A stretch of DNA of 64,000 nt from JAKAIY01 sp963809385 (GTDB lineage Bacteria; Chloroflexota; Ktedonobacteria; Ktedonobacterales; JADMIN01): positions 1 to 64,000 of the forward strand of contig CAWEJL010000013.1 of NCBI GenBank assembly GCA_963809385.1, in the 5' to 3' direction. Positions within the stretch are counted from its first letter, which is position 1. Every line of letters starts with the position of its first letter. A model generated the notes under the pieces. The model was not told the DNA's origin. It did not search any database and worked only from the letters and a program-made list of their open reading frames with translations. The translations under genes were made by a program, and so were the position numbers. Shown in pieces: positions 35,483 to 45,442 of this stretch.

Positions 35483-36223
35483 ATGAAGCTTGATCAGCAC
35501 TATGTGGACCCGCGCCTGGTAGACCTGTACGACCGCAATAACCCGCGCGGCGCCGACACCGATTTCTATCTCCGTCTTGCGGCAGACCTTAACGCGCGCC
35601 GGATTCTCGACTTGGGGTGCGGGACCGGTCTGCTGACTCGGGAGTTGGCGGTCGATGGCCGCGATGTGTTCGGCGTCGACCCTGCCCCCGCGATGCTGGC
35701 GGTTGCCCGCAGACAGCCAGGCGCCGATCGGGTGCGGTGGGTCGATGGCCATTCCAACGCCTTGGGGACACCAGAGGCTGATCTGGTGGTCATGACCGGC
35801 AATGTAGCCCAGATCTTCCTTGACGACTCTGAGTGGGCGGCGACTCTGCGTGACATCTATGCCGCCCTGCGATCCGGCGGCCACCTCGCCTTTGAGAGTC
35901 GCAACCCCGGAGACCGTGCGTGGGAACGGTGGAATCGTGACGCCACGTACGAGCGGATCAACTCGCCCTTCGGGCCGATGGAGTGCTGGCTGGAGCTAGT
36001 CAACGTCGGGAATAGCCGGGTTCGCTTCGACGGCCACAACGTGTTCACCACCACTGGGGAGGACGTGGTCGTGAGCAGCGAGCTGCGCTTTCGCAGCCGG
36101 GCAGAGCTGACCGGGTCCTTGATCACCGCCGGGTTCACCATCGAGCAGGTGTACGGCGACTGGGATCGTGGACCGGTGACCAGCGCGAGCCGGGCCATGG
36201 TGTTCATCGCGCGCCGCAAGTGA
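35483..36223 (+). CDS. SAM-dependent methyltransferase (class I)
   Basis: A 246-residue protein. The SAM-binding motif I is RRILDLGCGTGLLTRELA near residue 38, followed by the acidic end of strand 2 (VFGVDPAPAMLAVARR) and post-I strand EADLVVMTGNVAQIF. C-terminal beta strands (GHLAFESRNPG; VVVSSELRFRSRAELTGSLI; ASRAMVFIARRK) fit small-molecule methyltransferases of the UbiE/BioC-like kind. Substrate unknown. ATG 35483 is preferred (AGAGG upstream, protein begins at the conserved helix); ATG 35453 and GTG 35429 are also in frame. Confidence 0.85.
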   Translation: MKLDQHYVDPRLVDLYDRNNPRGADTDFYLRLAADLNARRILDLGCGTGLLTRELAVDGRDVFGVDPAPAMLAVARRQPGADRVRWVDGHSNALGTPEADLVVMTGNVAQIFLDDSEWAATLRDIYAALRSGGHLAFESRNPGDRAWERWNRDATYERINSPFGPMECWLELVNVGNSRVRFDGHNVFTTTGEDVVVSSELRFRSRAELTGSLITAGFTIEQVYGDWDRGPVTSASRAMVFIARRK

Positions 36224-36444
36224 GCAGACCATCACCATGATTGGGATACGATCGTCTCGGTTGTCGCTACTCGATTCCCCCTTGATGTCATCTTCCACTC
36301 AAGTATTAGCCAGGGCGCTCAACGTCGCATCAGTGGCGATACGCGCGTATCATGAAGGGCAGCGAGCCGCGAGGTGGGTTATTAGACCTTCGCTTGCGGG
36401 CGCGCGATGAACGACCGGATGAGCCTGGAAAACGAGGACACACG

Positions 36445-37236
36445 ATGGGACAGCGCATTACGCAGGTTGACGCCTTTACCGCGACGCCCTTCGCCGGCAA
36501 TCCGGCGGCGGTGTGTGTGCTGCCAGAGCCAGGCGAAGCGGTCTGGATGCAGCAGGTGGCGCGCGAGATGAATCTGGCCGAAACCGCCTTTCTGTACCGG
36601 CAGGAGGACGGATTCAGCCTGCGCTGGTTCACACCACTGGTTGAGGTTGACCTCTGTGGACACGCCACGCTGGCCAGCGCACACGTCCTCTGGGAGGAAG
36701 GCCATCTATCAGCCGGTGAGTCAGCACGCTTCCATACCCGCAGCGGCCTGCTGACGGCGACCCGCGATGGCGCATGGATCAACCTGGATTTCCCAGCGAC
36801 TCCCGCCACGCCCGCTGAAGCGTCTTCTGACCTAATCGCGGCGCTCGGCGCGCCAGCCGTCTGGGCAGGCAAGACCCCATGGGACTACCTGGTCGAGGTG
36901 GACTCCGAGGCGACACTCCGCGCGCTCGCGCCCGATTTCACGCGGCTGGCGCGCGTGCCAGCGCGCGGCGTCATCGTCACCAGCCGCAGCGCCGCGCCAG
37001 AGTACGATTTCGTCTCGCGCTTCTTTGGGCCAGCGGTCGGCGTCAACGAAGATCCCGTGACCGGCTCGGCGCACAGCGCGCTCGCGCCCTACTGGGCTGA
37101 GCGACTGGGGAAGAGCGAGTTTGCGGCCTACCAGGCGTCGGCGCGCGGCGGAAACCTGCGCGTGCGCCTGAACGGCGAGCGCGTCATCATCGGCGGTCAG
37201 GCAGTGACGACCCTGCGCGGCGAACTGCTGGCTTGA
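36445..37236 (+). CDS. PhzF family isomerase/epimerase
   Basis: A 263-residue PhzF-like protein. It opens ITQVDAFTATPFAGNPAAVC, has the active-site Glu in MNLAETAFL, the strand LRWFTPLVEVDLCGHATLAS and the second-half GVNEDPVTGSAHSALAPYW, all hallmarks of the double-psi PhzF fold. Family members isomerise small acids in phenazine and other pathways; the substrate here is not known and no phenazine genes are near. ATG 36445 has GAGGA nine bases upstream. It converges with the hcrB-type gene, 17 bases apart. Confidence 0.9.
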   Translation: MGQRITQVDAFTATPFAGNPAAVCVLPEPGEAVWMQQVAREMNLAETAFLYRQEDGFSLRWFTPLVEVDLCGHATLASAHVLWEEGHLSAGESARFHTRSGLLTATRDGAWINLDFPATPATPAEASSDLIAALGAPAVWAGKTPWDYLVEVDSEATLRALAPDFTRLARVPARGVIVTSRSAAPEYDFVSRFFGPAVGVNEDPVTGSAHSALAPYWAERLGKSEFAAYQASARGGNLRVRLNGERVIIGGQAVTTLRGELLA

Positions 37237-37252
37237 GCGCCTATCCCACCGC

Positions 37253-38283
37253 TCACGCCGCCCCCGCGCCCGCGCTCCCCGCCAGCCCCGCGAGCGCCTG
37301 CCGCGTGTAGGCGCGGATGATGCGCTTGCGCAGCGCGATCGTGCCGGAGGTGTTGTCCATCGGGTGCGCGGCGCGCAGGGCCACCTCCGCCGCCGCCTCG
37401 ATCAGGTCGGGTGTCCAGCGCTGGCCGGTCAGCAGCGCCTCGGCCTCCGGCAGCGGCAGCGGGGCCGTCGCCACGCCTTGCAGCGCCAGCCGCGCCGCCA
37501 CGCAGACATCGCCCTCGAAGCGCGCCGCCGCCGCCACGCTGGCGATCGGGAAGTCGAACGCGCCGCGCACGCGGTACTTCTCGTAGGTCGAGCGCCACTC
37601 GCCCGCCAGCGGCGGCAGCGTGATGTCGGTCAACACCTCGCCCTCGCGCAACCGCACCGGGTGGATGCCGTCATCATCGTAGAGCGCGGCCACCGGAACG
37701 TCGCGCGCGCCCTCGCGCGCGAGGCCACCCGCGCCGTCGCGCCGAAGGCGATCAGCACGGGCGCGGTATCGCACGACGAGACGGCGTAGCAGCCCGTCCC
37801 GTTCGGCGCCACGCGGCAGATGTCGCTGCCCTTCTTCAGGCAGAACTCGCGCGCGCCCCGCCAGAACTCCGACTGGTTATAGTAGTTGCAGCGCGTGTCC
37901 AGGCAGATGTTGCCGCCAATCGTCCCCATCTGCCGCAACTGTGGCGTCGAGACAGACGCCGCCGCCAGCGCCAGCGCCGGGTAACGCTGCTGTATCACCG
38001 CCGACGCCGCGACCTCGCTCAGCCGCACGCCCGCGCCAAGCCGCAGCCCGCGCTCCGGGTCGTAGCTGATCCCGCGCAGCGCGGCCACGCCGCGCAGGCC
38101 GACGACCACCTTCGGCGTGAAGACCTTGTGCTTCATGTTCGGCAGCACATCGGTCCCGCCGGCCATCAGCATCGCCCGCGCCTCGGGGTCTTTGTCCACC
38201 GCCGGGGCGAACGCGCCCAGCCACTCCAGCGCCTCCTCCACGGAGCGCGCGGCGCGATACTCGAACTTCGGCAAGCGCATCAT
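37253..38283 (-). CDS. hcrB: 4-hydroxybenzoyl-CoA reductase beta (FAD) subunit-like (one frameshift)
   Basis: A FAD-binding molybdenum-hydroxylase subunit of about 343 residues. FAD motifs are LMAGGTDVLPNMKH and MGTIGGNICLDTR. Inside the FAD domain are Cys131, 147, 155 and 164 (RCNYYNQ; REFCLKK; DICRVAP; TGCYAV) with spacings 15, 7 and 8, which equal those of the extra 4Fe-4S cluster ligands of Thauera 4-hydroxybenzoyl-CoA reductase beta subunit and are absent from ordinary xanthine or CO dehydrogenases. After a CG-run slip near 37715 the frame continues DVPVAALYDDDGIHPVRLRE to a normal end. Last gene of the cluster. Confidence 0.8.
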
Positions 38284-38330
38284 GACGCCATCACCTCCCC
38301 GCACAGGGTCGCCTCATCCGGCCTCCGGCC

Positions 38331-38460
38331 ACCTTCTCCCTGCGGGGAGAAGGCCCATAGCCAGCATTCCTCGCGGAGCAAACCCAGTCCGCCCTTTACG
38401 AGACACGCGCGCCTCGCGGCCCCTCTCCCCGCAGGGAGAGGGGGTAGGGGGTGAGGCCCC
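38331..38460. repeat. Palindromic repeat A copies between hcrB and hcrA
   Basis: A short copy (CCTTCTCCCTGCGGGGAGAAGG's palindrome, 38331-38351) and a full copy (CCCCTCTCCCCGCAGGGAGA then GGGGGTAGGGGGTGAGG, 38419-38458) fill most of the gap between the two subunit genes. Confidence 0.85.
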
Positions 38461-38461
38461 C

Positions 38462-40858
38462 TCACGCCCGCTCCGCCTTCCGCTTCGCCCCCGGAGCCGC
38501 GACCTCGCCCCGGCCTTTCAAGGCCTCGTCCGTGCCCCGGCCTTTCAAGGCCGGGACTGCCGCCGGGGCCGGGGGGTGAGGTCGCGCCGCCCGCGCCGCC
38601 TCACGCAGCGCGCGCTGGATCTTGTCCGGCGTGATCGGCGTGGAGTCCACGCGGGCGCGGATGGCGTCGTAGACGGCGTTGGCGATGGCGGGGATGATCG
38701 GGTTCAGCGGCCCCTCGCCCGCCTCCTTCGCGCCGTATGGCCCCTCGCGGTCGAGCGTCTCCACCGTCAGCGCCGTGATCTCCGGCGTGTCGTAGATCGT
38801 CGGCAGCTTGTACTCCAGTAGCGACGGTATCTTATGCAGCCCCTTGCGGAAGACCTGCTCCTCCAGCACCGCCTCGCCGAAGCCCATGTAGGCGCTGCCC
38901 TCGACCTGCCCCTCGACGAGCACCGGGTTCAGCGCCCGCCCGCAGTCGTGCGCCACCCACAGCCGCTCGACCTTCAGGTCGTAGGTCTCCGGGTCCACCG
39001 TCACCTCGGCCACGCAGGCGGTATAGCTGTAGGCGGGCGAGACGCCGACGCCCGACCCCTTGAACTTGCCGCCCAGCTTCGGCGGCGTGTAGCTGCCCAC
39101 CGCGCTCAGCGTGCCGTGCGCCGCTTCGGCCTTCTGCGCCGCGTCCACGAAGCTGATGCGCTTCTCCGGCTCGCTGGCGTCGTATATCCAGCCCTCGCCC
39201 GCCTCCAGGCGCTCCGACGGAACCTCCAGCGCGGCGCTGGCGGCCTCGAAGAGCAGCGCCCGCAGCTTGCGCGCCCCCTCGCGCGCGGCGTTGCCCGCCA
39301 TGAACGTCACGCGCGAGGAGTAGCTGCCCAGGTCCACCGGCGTCAGGTCGGTGTCCCCGGTGTAGACGCGGATGTCGAGCGGGTCAATGCCTAGCTCCTC
39401 GGCCACCACCTGCGCCAGCATCGTATCCGAGCCCTGGCCGATGTCCGACGAGCCACAGAGCGCCGCGACGCCGCCGCCGCGGTCAATGGTGACGATCACG
39501 CCGGAGTGCGGCATGTCGTTCCAGTAGATCGCCTTGCCCGCGCCAGTCACATACGAGCTAATCGCGACGCCCAGCCCGCGCCCCTCCGGCATGCGCTCGC
39601 GGCGCTCGTCCCATCCCGACGCCTCCACCACCTTGTCCACGCACTCCTTCAGCCCGCAGGTCGTCACCCGCAGCCCGTTGACCGTCTCGCTGTACGGCTC
39701 GATGGCGATACGCTTGCGGTACTCCGCCGGGTCAAGGCCAAGCTGCTCGGCGATGCGGTCAAGCTGGCACTCGAAGGCGTAGCGCGGCTGGGTCGAGCCA
39801 TGCCCGCGCTTAGGACCGCAGGCCGGTTTGTTGGTGTAGAGCCGCATGCCGTCGAACTTGTAGGCTGGGATTTTGTAGGTCACCGTCAGCAGCGCGCCGG
39901 TGTAGTAGACCGTCGCCAGGCCGTAGCTGGCGTAGGCGCCACCATCCAGGAAGGTCTGGAGATGCACGGCGGTAATGCTGCCGTCAGACTTCACTCCCGT
40001 CTTGAGGATCATCTTCACCGGATGCCGCCCGCGATGGCAGTAGAAGACCTCCTCGCGGCTGAGGGTGAACTTGATGGGCCGCCCGTGGCGCAGCGCGAAC
40101 AGACACGCCGCGAAGTCGTGCGCGAACGGCTCGCACTTGCCGCCGAACCCGCCGCCCACCGGCGGCACGATGATCCGCAGGCGGCTGCGCGGGATGCCCA
40201 GCACCTTGGCGACCTCGCGATGGATGTAATGCGGCGTCTGCGTCGAGGTCCACAGGGTGACTTTGCCGTCGGCGTGGCAGTCGGCGACGCAGGCGTGCTC
40301 CTCCATCGGCGCGTGCGTCGTCCCCTCGAAGAAGTACGCGTCCTCGCGGACGAGGTCAGCCGCCGCGAAGCCGTCCTCCACCGGGCCAAACTCCAGGTGG
40401 ACTTCCTTCATGACGTTGCCGCGATCGCTCTCCGCGTGAATCTGGTTCTCGGGGTGGGCCAGCGCCTCCTCGACCGAGTAAAGCGCCGGCAGCGGCTCGT
40501 ACTCGACCTCGATCAGGTCCAGCGCCTCCTCCGCCGTCTCCTCGTCCACCGCGCAGACCGCCGCCACTGGCTCGCCGACGTAGCGCACGCGGTCCATCGC
40601 GAACGGCGTCTCGTCCTGCGTCGTCGGCATGATGCCGTAGGTATGTGGCAGGTCGGCGCCAGTGATGACATCCAGCACGCCGGGGTAGGCCCGCGCCCGC
40701 GACACATCGAGCCGCAACAAGCGCGCGTGCGGGTGCGGGCTGCGCAGGATGCGCCCATACGCCATACGCGGCAGCGTCAGGTCGTCGGCGTATTTCGCCG
40801 CCCCTGTCACTTTCGTATAGCTGTCTATCTTGGTGAGCGACTTGCCTATCACCCGCAT
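38462..40858 (-). CDS. hcrA: 4-hydroxybenzoyl-CoA reductase alpha (molybdopterin) subunit-like
   Basis: A 798-residue molybdenum subunit of the xanthine oxidase family. It starts IGKSLTKIDSYTKVTGAAKY, has the VPPVGGGFGGKCEPFAHDFA motif (Mo-cofactor contact), YTNKPACGPKRGHGSTQPRY as in 4-hydroxybenzoyl-CoA reductases, VALCGSSDIGQGSDTMLAQV and the catalytic Glu in YGAKEAGEGPL. With hcrB and hcrC it would strip the ring hydroxyl from 4-hydroxybenzoyl-CoA using reduced ferredoxin. The last 40 residues (RPHPPAP...LKGRG) are translated palindromic repeats, not family sequence. ATG 40858 has GGAG upstream. Confidence 0.85.
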   Translation of the reverse strand: MRVIGKSLTKIDSYTKVTGAAKYADDLTLPRMAYGRILRSPHPHARLLRLDVSRARAYPGVLDVITGADLPHTYGIMPTTQDETPFAMDRVRYVGEPVAAVCAVDEETAEEALDLIEVEYEPLPALYSVEEALAHPENQIHAESDRGNVMKEVHLEFGPVEDGFAAADLVREDAYFFEGTTHAPMEEHACVADCHADGKVTLWTSTQTPHYIHREVAKVLGIPRSRLRIIVPPVGGGFGGKCEPFAHDFAACLFALRHGRPIKFTLSREEVFYCHRGRHPVKMILKTGVKSDGSITAVHLQTFLDGGAYASYGLATVYYTGALLTVTYKIPAYKFDGMRLYTNKPACGPKRGHGSTQPRYAFECQLDRIAEQLGLDPAEYRKRIAIEPYSETVNGLRVTTCGLKECVDKVVEASGWDERRERMPEGRGLGVAISSYVTGAGKAIYWNDMPHSGVIVTIDRGGGVAALCGSSDIGQGSDTMLAQVVAEELGIDPLDIRVYTGDTDLTPVDLGSYSSRVTFMAGNAAREGARKLRALLFEAASAALEVPSERLEAGEGWIYDASEPEKRISFVDAAQKAEAAHGTLSAVGSYTPPKLGGKFKGSGVGVSPAYSYTACVAEVTVDPETYDLKVERLWVAHDCGRALNPVLVEGQVEGSAYMGFGEAVLEEQVFRKGLHKIPSLLEYKLPTIYDTPEITALTVETLDREGPYGAKEAGEGPLNPIIPAIANAVYDAIRARVDSTPITPDKIQRALREAARAARPHPPAPAAVPALKGRGTDEALKGRGEVAAPGAKRKAERA
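38505..38585. repeat. Palindromes forming the hcrA C-terminal tail
   Basis: Two copies of GGCCTTTCAAGGCC (TTCA-centred palindrome) at about 38511 and 38538 followed by the GGCCGGGGGGTGAGGTCGC end of repeat A. Both are inside the hcrA frame and encode its tail. Confidence 0.85.
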
Positions 40859-40916
40859 CGCGCACGCTCCGTTTCTTTACCATGACCCGGCGAGATTGTT
40901 CGATGGGACGGCGCCC

Positions 40917-41062
40917 AGCGAATGAATTCGCGCCTGTGGGGCCTCGCGGCCACAACGTCCGCCTGCGCGGACGCGGATTTCGAACCCGCGCTGACGCGGA
41001 ACCCGGACCCGCGCAGGCGGGTCTCGCGGCGGAACGCCCCCGAGGCGCGAATTCATTCGCCC
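40917..41062. repeat. Composite inverted repeat B between hcrA and hcrC
   Basis: Bounded by GCGAATGAATTCGCGCCTG and GAGGCGCGAATTCATTCGCC, with CCGCCTGCGCGGAC and ACCCGCGCAGGCGGGT palindromes inside. Confidence 0.92.
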
Positions 41063-41078
41063 GCCGCTTAGCCCGCGC

Positions 41079-41588
<510 letters not shown>

Positions 41589-41589
41589 C

Positions 41590-42906
41590 TCAGCCCCCAT
41601 ATTTCCGGCGGTCATCCAGCCGGCGCGCCTTCAGCTCGAAGCGTGGCAGCGACCCCGCCGGGGCTACTCGCACCGGCGCGCGCAGGTTCAGCGCGCCGCG
41701 CAGCGCCCGCTCCACCTCCGGCGCTAGCTCCTCTGGGCATTCCGCCTCGACCTCGACCTCATCCAGCGCGCCCACCCGCGTCACGATGATGCGGAACTCT
41801 TCCACCTGCGGGAACTGGCGCAGCACCGCCTCGATGCTCGACGGGAAGACGTTGACGCCGCGCACGACGACCATATCATCCACCCGCCCCAGCACGCCGC
41901 CGGGCAGCGTCAGGAACGTCCGCCCGCAGGGGCAGCTCGCCGGGCCGCGTATCACACGGTCGCCGGTGCGGTAGCGCAGCGCCGGATAGCCCCAGCGCCC
42001 CAGGTTCGTCAGCACCAGCTCGCCCTGCTCGCCCTCCGCAACTGGCGTACCCGTCACCGGGTCCAAAATCTCGGCGATGAACTCGGCCTCGTTGACATGC
42101 ACGGCGTCCTGATTGAGGCAGGTGAAGCCATAGGCTCCCATCTCGGTCATGCCGAGATGGTCGTAGGTGCGCGCCCCCCAGGCCTCCTCGATGCGCGCTC
42201 GCGTGCTGGGGATCGAAGCCCCCGGCTCACCGGCGTGAATCGTCACGCGCACCGCCGACGAAGCGATATCCAGCCCCTCCTCGCGCGCTACCTCCGCCAG
42301 CCGCAGCGCGTAGGTTGGCGTGCAGACCAGCACGGTCGCCTCCGTCGCCAGGATCGTGCGCAGCCGCTGCGAGGTGGACTGCCCGCCGCCCGGCACGACC
42401 AGCGCGCCAATCCGCTTGGCCCCCTCATACGCCGACCAGAAGCCGATGAACGGGCCGAACGAGAACGCCAGAAAGACGGTATCCGCGCGATCCACGCCCG
42501 CCGCGTGATACACCGACTCCCAGCACTCCGCCCACCAGTCCCAGCTTTCCGCCGTGTCCAAAATCGTCAGCGGATGGCCCGTCGTGCCTGATGTCTGGTG
42601 CAGCCGCACATACTCGCGCGGCGAAAAGGTCAGGTTCGCGCCGTAGGGCGGGCAGGCGCGCTGGTCCTCCACCAACTCCCGCTTATTCATGAACGGCAGG
42701 CCGGCGAGCGCCTCCAGGCTGGTCAGACGCTCGACATCGAAGCCGTCCAGCTTGTCGCGCAGGAAACGGTTGCTCCGCAGCGCGCGCGTCAGACCGGCGC
42801 GCAGCTTGATCAGCTGGAAGCGCGTCAATGTCGCACGGCCGGCCATCTGTAGCCACGGAAGCGGGCGATCCCCAGTGATCGCGGTCGTGGTGGGCGCCGG
42901 ATTCAT
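41590..42906 (-). CDS. PaaK-type aryl-CoA ligase (AMP-forming)
   Basis: A 438-residue adenylate-forming ligase of the phenylacetate-CoA ligase family. The ATP-binding loop is LHQTSGTTGHPLTI, then FGPFIGFWSAYEGAKRIGAL, the adenine motif YDHLGMTEMGAYG, the ribose-binding LRYRTGDRVI followed by a zinc-type CPCG, and the hinge GRVDDMVVVRGVNVFPS. It lacks the long N-terminal domain of classic acyl-CoA synthetases, as PaaK proteins do. It would make the aryl-CoA used by the reductase directly downstream; 4-hydroxybenzoate is the inferred substrate. ATG 42906. First enzyme gene of the cluster, coupled to hcrC. Confidence 0.88.
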   Translation of the reverse strand: MNPAPTTTAITGDRPLPWLQMAGRATLTRFQLIKLRAGLTRALRSNRFLRDKLDGFDVERLTSLEALAGLPFMNKRELVEDQRACPPYGANLTFSPREYVRLHQTSGTTGHPLTILDTAESWDWWAECWESVYHAAGVDRADTVFLAFSFGPFIGFWSAYEGAKRIGALVVPGGGQSTSQRLRTILATEATVLVCTPTYALRLAEVAREEGLDIASSAVRVTIHAGEPGASIPSTRARIEEAWGARTYDHLGMTEMGAYGFTCLNQDAVHVNEAEFIAEILDPVTGTPVAEGEQGELVLTNLGRWGYPALRYRTGDRVIRGPASCPCGRTFLTLPGGVLGRVDDMVVVRGVNVFPSSIEAVLRQFPQVEEFRIIVTRVGALDEVEVEAECPEELAPEVERALRGALNLRAPVRVAPAGSLPRFELKARRLDDRRKYGG

Positions 42907-43018
42907 CGCGCGCGGCCCTCCCTCTCTCAATCCGAAAGGAACAGATCCATATCAGGAAACATGCGCGTGGCCAGATCATACCCCACGCACACCTCACCCC
43001 AGCGGCGAGACGGGGCCC

Positions 43019-43192
43019 GGCGAATGAATTCGCGCCTCCAAGCGGCTCGCGCCGCCACAAGACCCGCCTGCGCGGCTCCGAATCCGCGTCCACGCAGGCG
43101 GACGTAGCGGGCCAAGAGGCGAGTGGAGCGAAGCCCCCATGCGCGGGTTCGGGGTTCCCGTATGGGGCCCTTCAGGCGCGAATTCATTCGCC
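43019..43192. repeat. Composite inverted repeat B between MFS and CoA ligase genes
   Basis: Bounded by GGCGAATGAATTCGCGCCTC and AGGCGCGAATTCATTCGCC; internal CCGCCTGCGCGG and CCACGCAGGCGGACG palindromes and the GCGAGTGGAGCGAAGCCCCC segment also seen at 30689 and 53291. Confidence 0.92.
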
Positions 43193-43217
43193 AGCTACTC
43201 GTTCGTCGCCAGAGTCT

Positions 43218-44765
43218 CTACGGCGCCACGGCGTCCAGCCGCTTGCCGCGTGTGGCGATGCCGAACTGGGCGATGACCGCCGCGATCACCAGGAACGCGC
43301 CGATCACCAGGAAGGCATAGAGCGCGCCATTCGGCTCCGTCCCCAGCGCTGGCAGCACCGACCCGGTGATGACGATCAGGCCGACGCCGCCGCCGAGATG
43401 CCCGATGCCATCCACGATGCCGAAGCCCGTCGTGCGCGCCCGCGTTGGGAAGTTCTCCGTGGACCAGGCGTAGGTGATTGGCACCCAGATGTTGAAGCCG
43501 AAGAACAGGATGATCGAGCCAATGAACGCCAGGATCACCGTCCCGTTGACTGTCGCCGCGCTGGGCTTGCCCGCCACGGCGATCAGAATACCGCCGAGCA
43601 GCGTGAGAACCGCGCCAATCGGCAGCCAGTACTTGCGCTCCAGCCGCTCGCCGAAGGAGAAGGCGAACACGCCGCACAGGACGAACCCAATCGTGCCCAT
43701 CGCCGCGATAACACCCGCTTCAGGCGGCGCGTAGCCCAAGCCGTTGAGGACCACCGTCAGCCCGGCGGCGATCGAGTAGACCGTCATGTAGGCGAAGAAC
43801 CACATGACGAGCAGCAACACCACGCGCCCCAGGTAGACCGGATGGCTGAAGATCGCGGCAAGGCCCTCGCCGCCCGTCCCCGATTGCACGGTGATGGGCT
43901 CTTCGTCCGCCGCGTCCGCCGCGTCCGCCACTGGCGCGCCGCCCTTGCTGGAGGCGAACCGCTCCATGCGGCTCACGACCGCGTCCGCTTCCGCCACGCG
44001 CCCGCGCGAGACCAGCCAGCGCGGCGACTCAGGCAACTGAAAGCGCAGCAGGATGCCGAGCAGCGCCAGAACCGCGCCGATGACGTACATGATGCGCCAG
44101 CCACTACCCTCGAAGACGCCAGTCTTGCTGACCGTCACCTGCGCGAAGTTCAGCCCCAGCGGGAACGGCGCCGGCGGGGTGGTCAGGATCAGCCCCAGCC
44201 AGATGGCGATGAACGCGCCTAGCCCCGACATGATGAAGATCAGGGAAGTGTACTTGGCGCGGCTGCGGCGCGGCGCGACCTCATTGATGTACGTGTTGAC
44301 GATCGCCAGGTCGGCGCCGATGCCGATGCCGGTGATCGTGCGCGCAATGGTGAAACTGGTGAAGTCGTTCGTCAACGCCGTGTAGAGCGACCCCAACCCA
44401 GTGATGAGCAGCGTCACCATCAGCATCTCGCGCCGTCCAAAGCGATCGGCCAGCGGGCTGAGCGCCAGCGCGCCGATGACATAGCCGATGAGGTTCCACA
44501 GCACCGGCAGGCCCAGCACGGCGGACGCCCCGACGAACCCGGCTGGCAGCGCAGTCAGCCCCGGCGGCGGCCCGGCCAGGCACTTGGTGACGATCTGCGT
44601 GCAGGTCTGGATGAACGAGACATTGATGTCGAAGATGTCGTAGAACGTGAACAGGAAGCCAGCGCCGATGACGAGGACAAATGAATAGGGAAGCGACCAG
44701 ACCTGGATCCGGTCCTGTCGGGCGACTACCGCGCTCGGAGTGAGCGCTTTCGCATCCGCTGTCAT
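43218..44765 (-). CDS. MFS transporter, probable aromatic-acid uptake
   Basis: A 515-residue 12-helix major facilitator. Marks: LADRFGRREMLMV (loop 2-3 motif), INEVAPRRSRAKYTSLIFI, LPESPRWLVSRGRVAEADAV, the central loop with an Ala/Asp run, and FGERLERKYWLP (loop 8-9). The pattern suits the sugar-porter/aromatic-acid:H+ symporter branch. Being the first minus-strand gene of the aromatic cluster, with an IclR gene divergent to it, it most likely imports the substrate acid. ATG 44765 has GGAAGGG upstream; the frame is open to 44987 but that part is not protein-like. Confidence 0.82.
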   Translation of the reverse strand: MTADAKALTPSAVVARQDRIQVWSLPYSFVLVIGAGFLFTFYDIFDINVSFIQTCTQIVTKCLAGPPPGLTALPAGFVGASAVLGLPVLWNLIGYVIGALALSPLADRFGRREMLMVTLLITGLGSLYTALTNDFTSFTIARTITGIGIGADLAIVNTYINEVAPRRSRAKYTSLIFIMSGLGAFIAIWLGLILTTPPAPFPLGLNFAQVTVSKTGVFEGSGWRIMYVIGAVLALLGILLRFQLPESPRWLVSRGRVAEADAVVSRMERFASSKGGAPVADAADAADEEPITVQSGTGGEGLAAIFSHPVYLGRVVLLLVMWFFAYMTVYSIAAGLTVVLNGLGYAPPEAGVIAAMGTIGFVLCGVFAFSFGERLERKYWLPIGAVLTLLGGILIAVAGKPSAATVNGTVILAFIGSIILFFGFNIWVPITYAWSTENFPTRARTTGFGIVDGIGHLGGGVGLIVITGSVLPALGTEPNGALYAFLVIGAFLVIAAVIAQFGIATRGKRLDAVAP

Positions 44766-44929
44766 AGAGCGTATTCCCTTCCGGAGTGGCCGTGGCGCGA
44801 GATCGTGACGGAGCCTGGCTGAGTGGGCGCGCGGCCCCCGCTCATGGCATGCGCCGCTGAGCGTGAGCGCCCTCGCGCGACTGGCCTGACTGGCGCGTCT
44901 CATCCACGAGCGGCCACCCCACATGACGC

Positions 44930-44961
44930 CTTGTCGCCGCACACCGATGTGCGGCGACAAG
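44930..44961. promoter_or_regulatory. 13-bp palindrome in the MFS/IclR gap
   Basis: CTTGTCGCCGCAC pairs exactly with GTGCGGCGACAAG around ACCGAT. It lies about 165 bases upstream of the MFS start in the divergent gap with the IclR gene, so it may be an operator or a stem; no T run follows. Confidence 0.4.
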
Positions 44962-45190
44962 CGCGCCAGCGCAGAGCGTCTGGCCACGCGATCGCTGCTC
45001 CGTCCACCTCCTTATCTCCGCTTCGTGCGCGGCGTCATACCTGCTGTCCGTGGTTCTGTCCGTGGTTGCGTCTCTTGTCCAGCGCAACCGAAGTGTTCAG
45101 CATGCCGAACCATTCGTTCTTCAACAAGAACAGTGTGCATGAATGCGCGCGATATGTCAAGACGCGAGGCGCGCGGAGCGCGGAGCGAGC

Positions 45191-45324
45191 GGGCGAATGA
45201 ATTCGCGCCTCAAGGCGGCCCCAGCCGCCACAAAACCCGCCTGCGCGGGTTCCCGTCTCGCCGAACGCGGGTCCGCGAAGGCGGACCTTGTGGCCGCAGG
45301 CCTTGAGGCGCGAATTCATTCGCC
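45191..45324. repeat. Composite inverted repeat B upstream of the IclR gene
   Basis: Bounded by GGCGAATGAATTCGCGCCTC and GAGGCGCGAATTCATTCGCC; 19 of 20 end bases agree with the other copies. Directly after it comes a 12-base tandem of CGCCTACTCGCC-like units to about 45368. Confidence 0.92.
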
Positions 45325-45405
45325 CCGCCTACTCGCCCCGCCTGCTCGCCCCACCTGCTCGCCCGGCGGCGATGACACCCGCCTGCTCGGCCTCGGCGTG
45401 TCCAC

Positions 45406-45435
45406 TTGACAGCGCGCCAGCCCGCGCGCCACACT
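45406..45435 (+). promoter_or_regulatory. Predicted promoter of the IclR gene
   Basis: Perfect -35 TTGACA at 45406-45411 and CACACT at 45430-45435 (spacer 18). The -10 ends only seven bases before the ATG at 45443 and no ribosome site is visible, which suggests a leaderless messenger. Confidence 0.5.
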
Positions 45436-45442
45436 TGTTCGT

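Noticed and set aside
36445..37236. Phenazine biosynthesis locus
   Set aside because: Only a PhzF-family gene is present; no phzA-E/G genes. PhzF-like proteins are widespread outside phenazine makers.
34059..37236. P450, methyltransferase and PhzF as a natural-product cluster
   Set aside because: Genes are on different strands with separate leaders and there is no core synthase; adjacency alone does not support a pathway.
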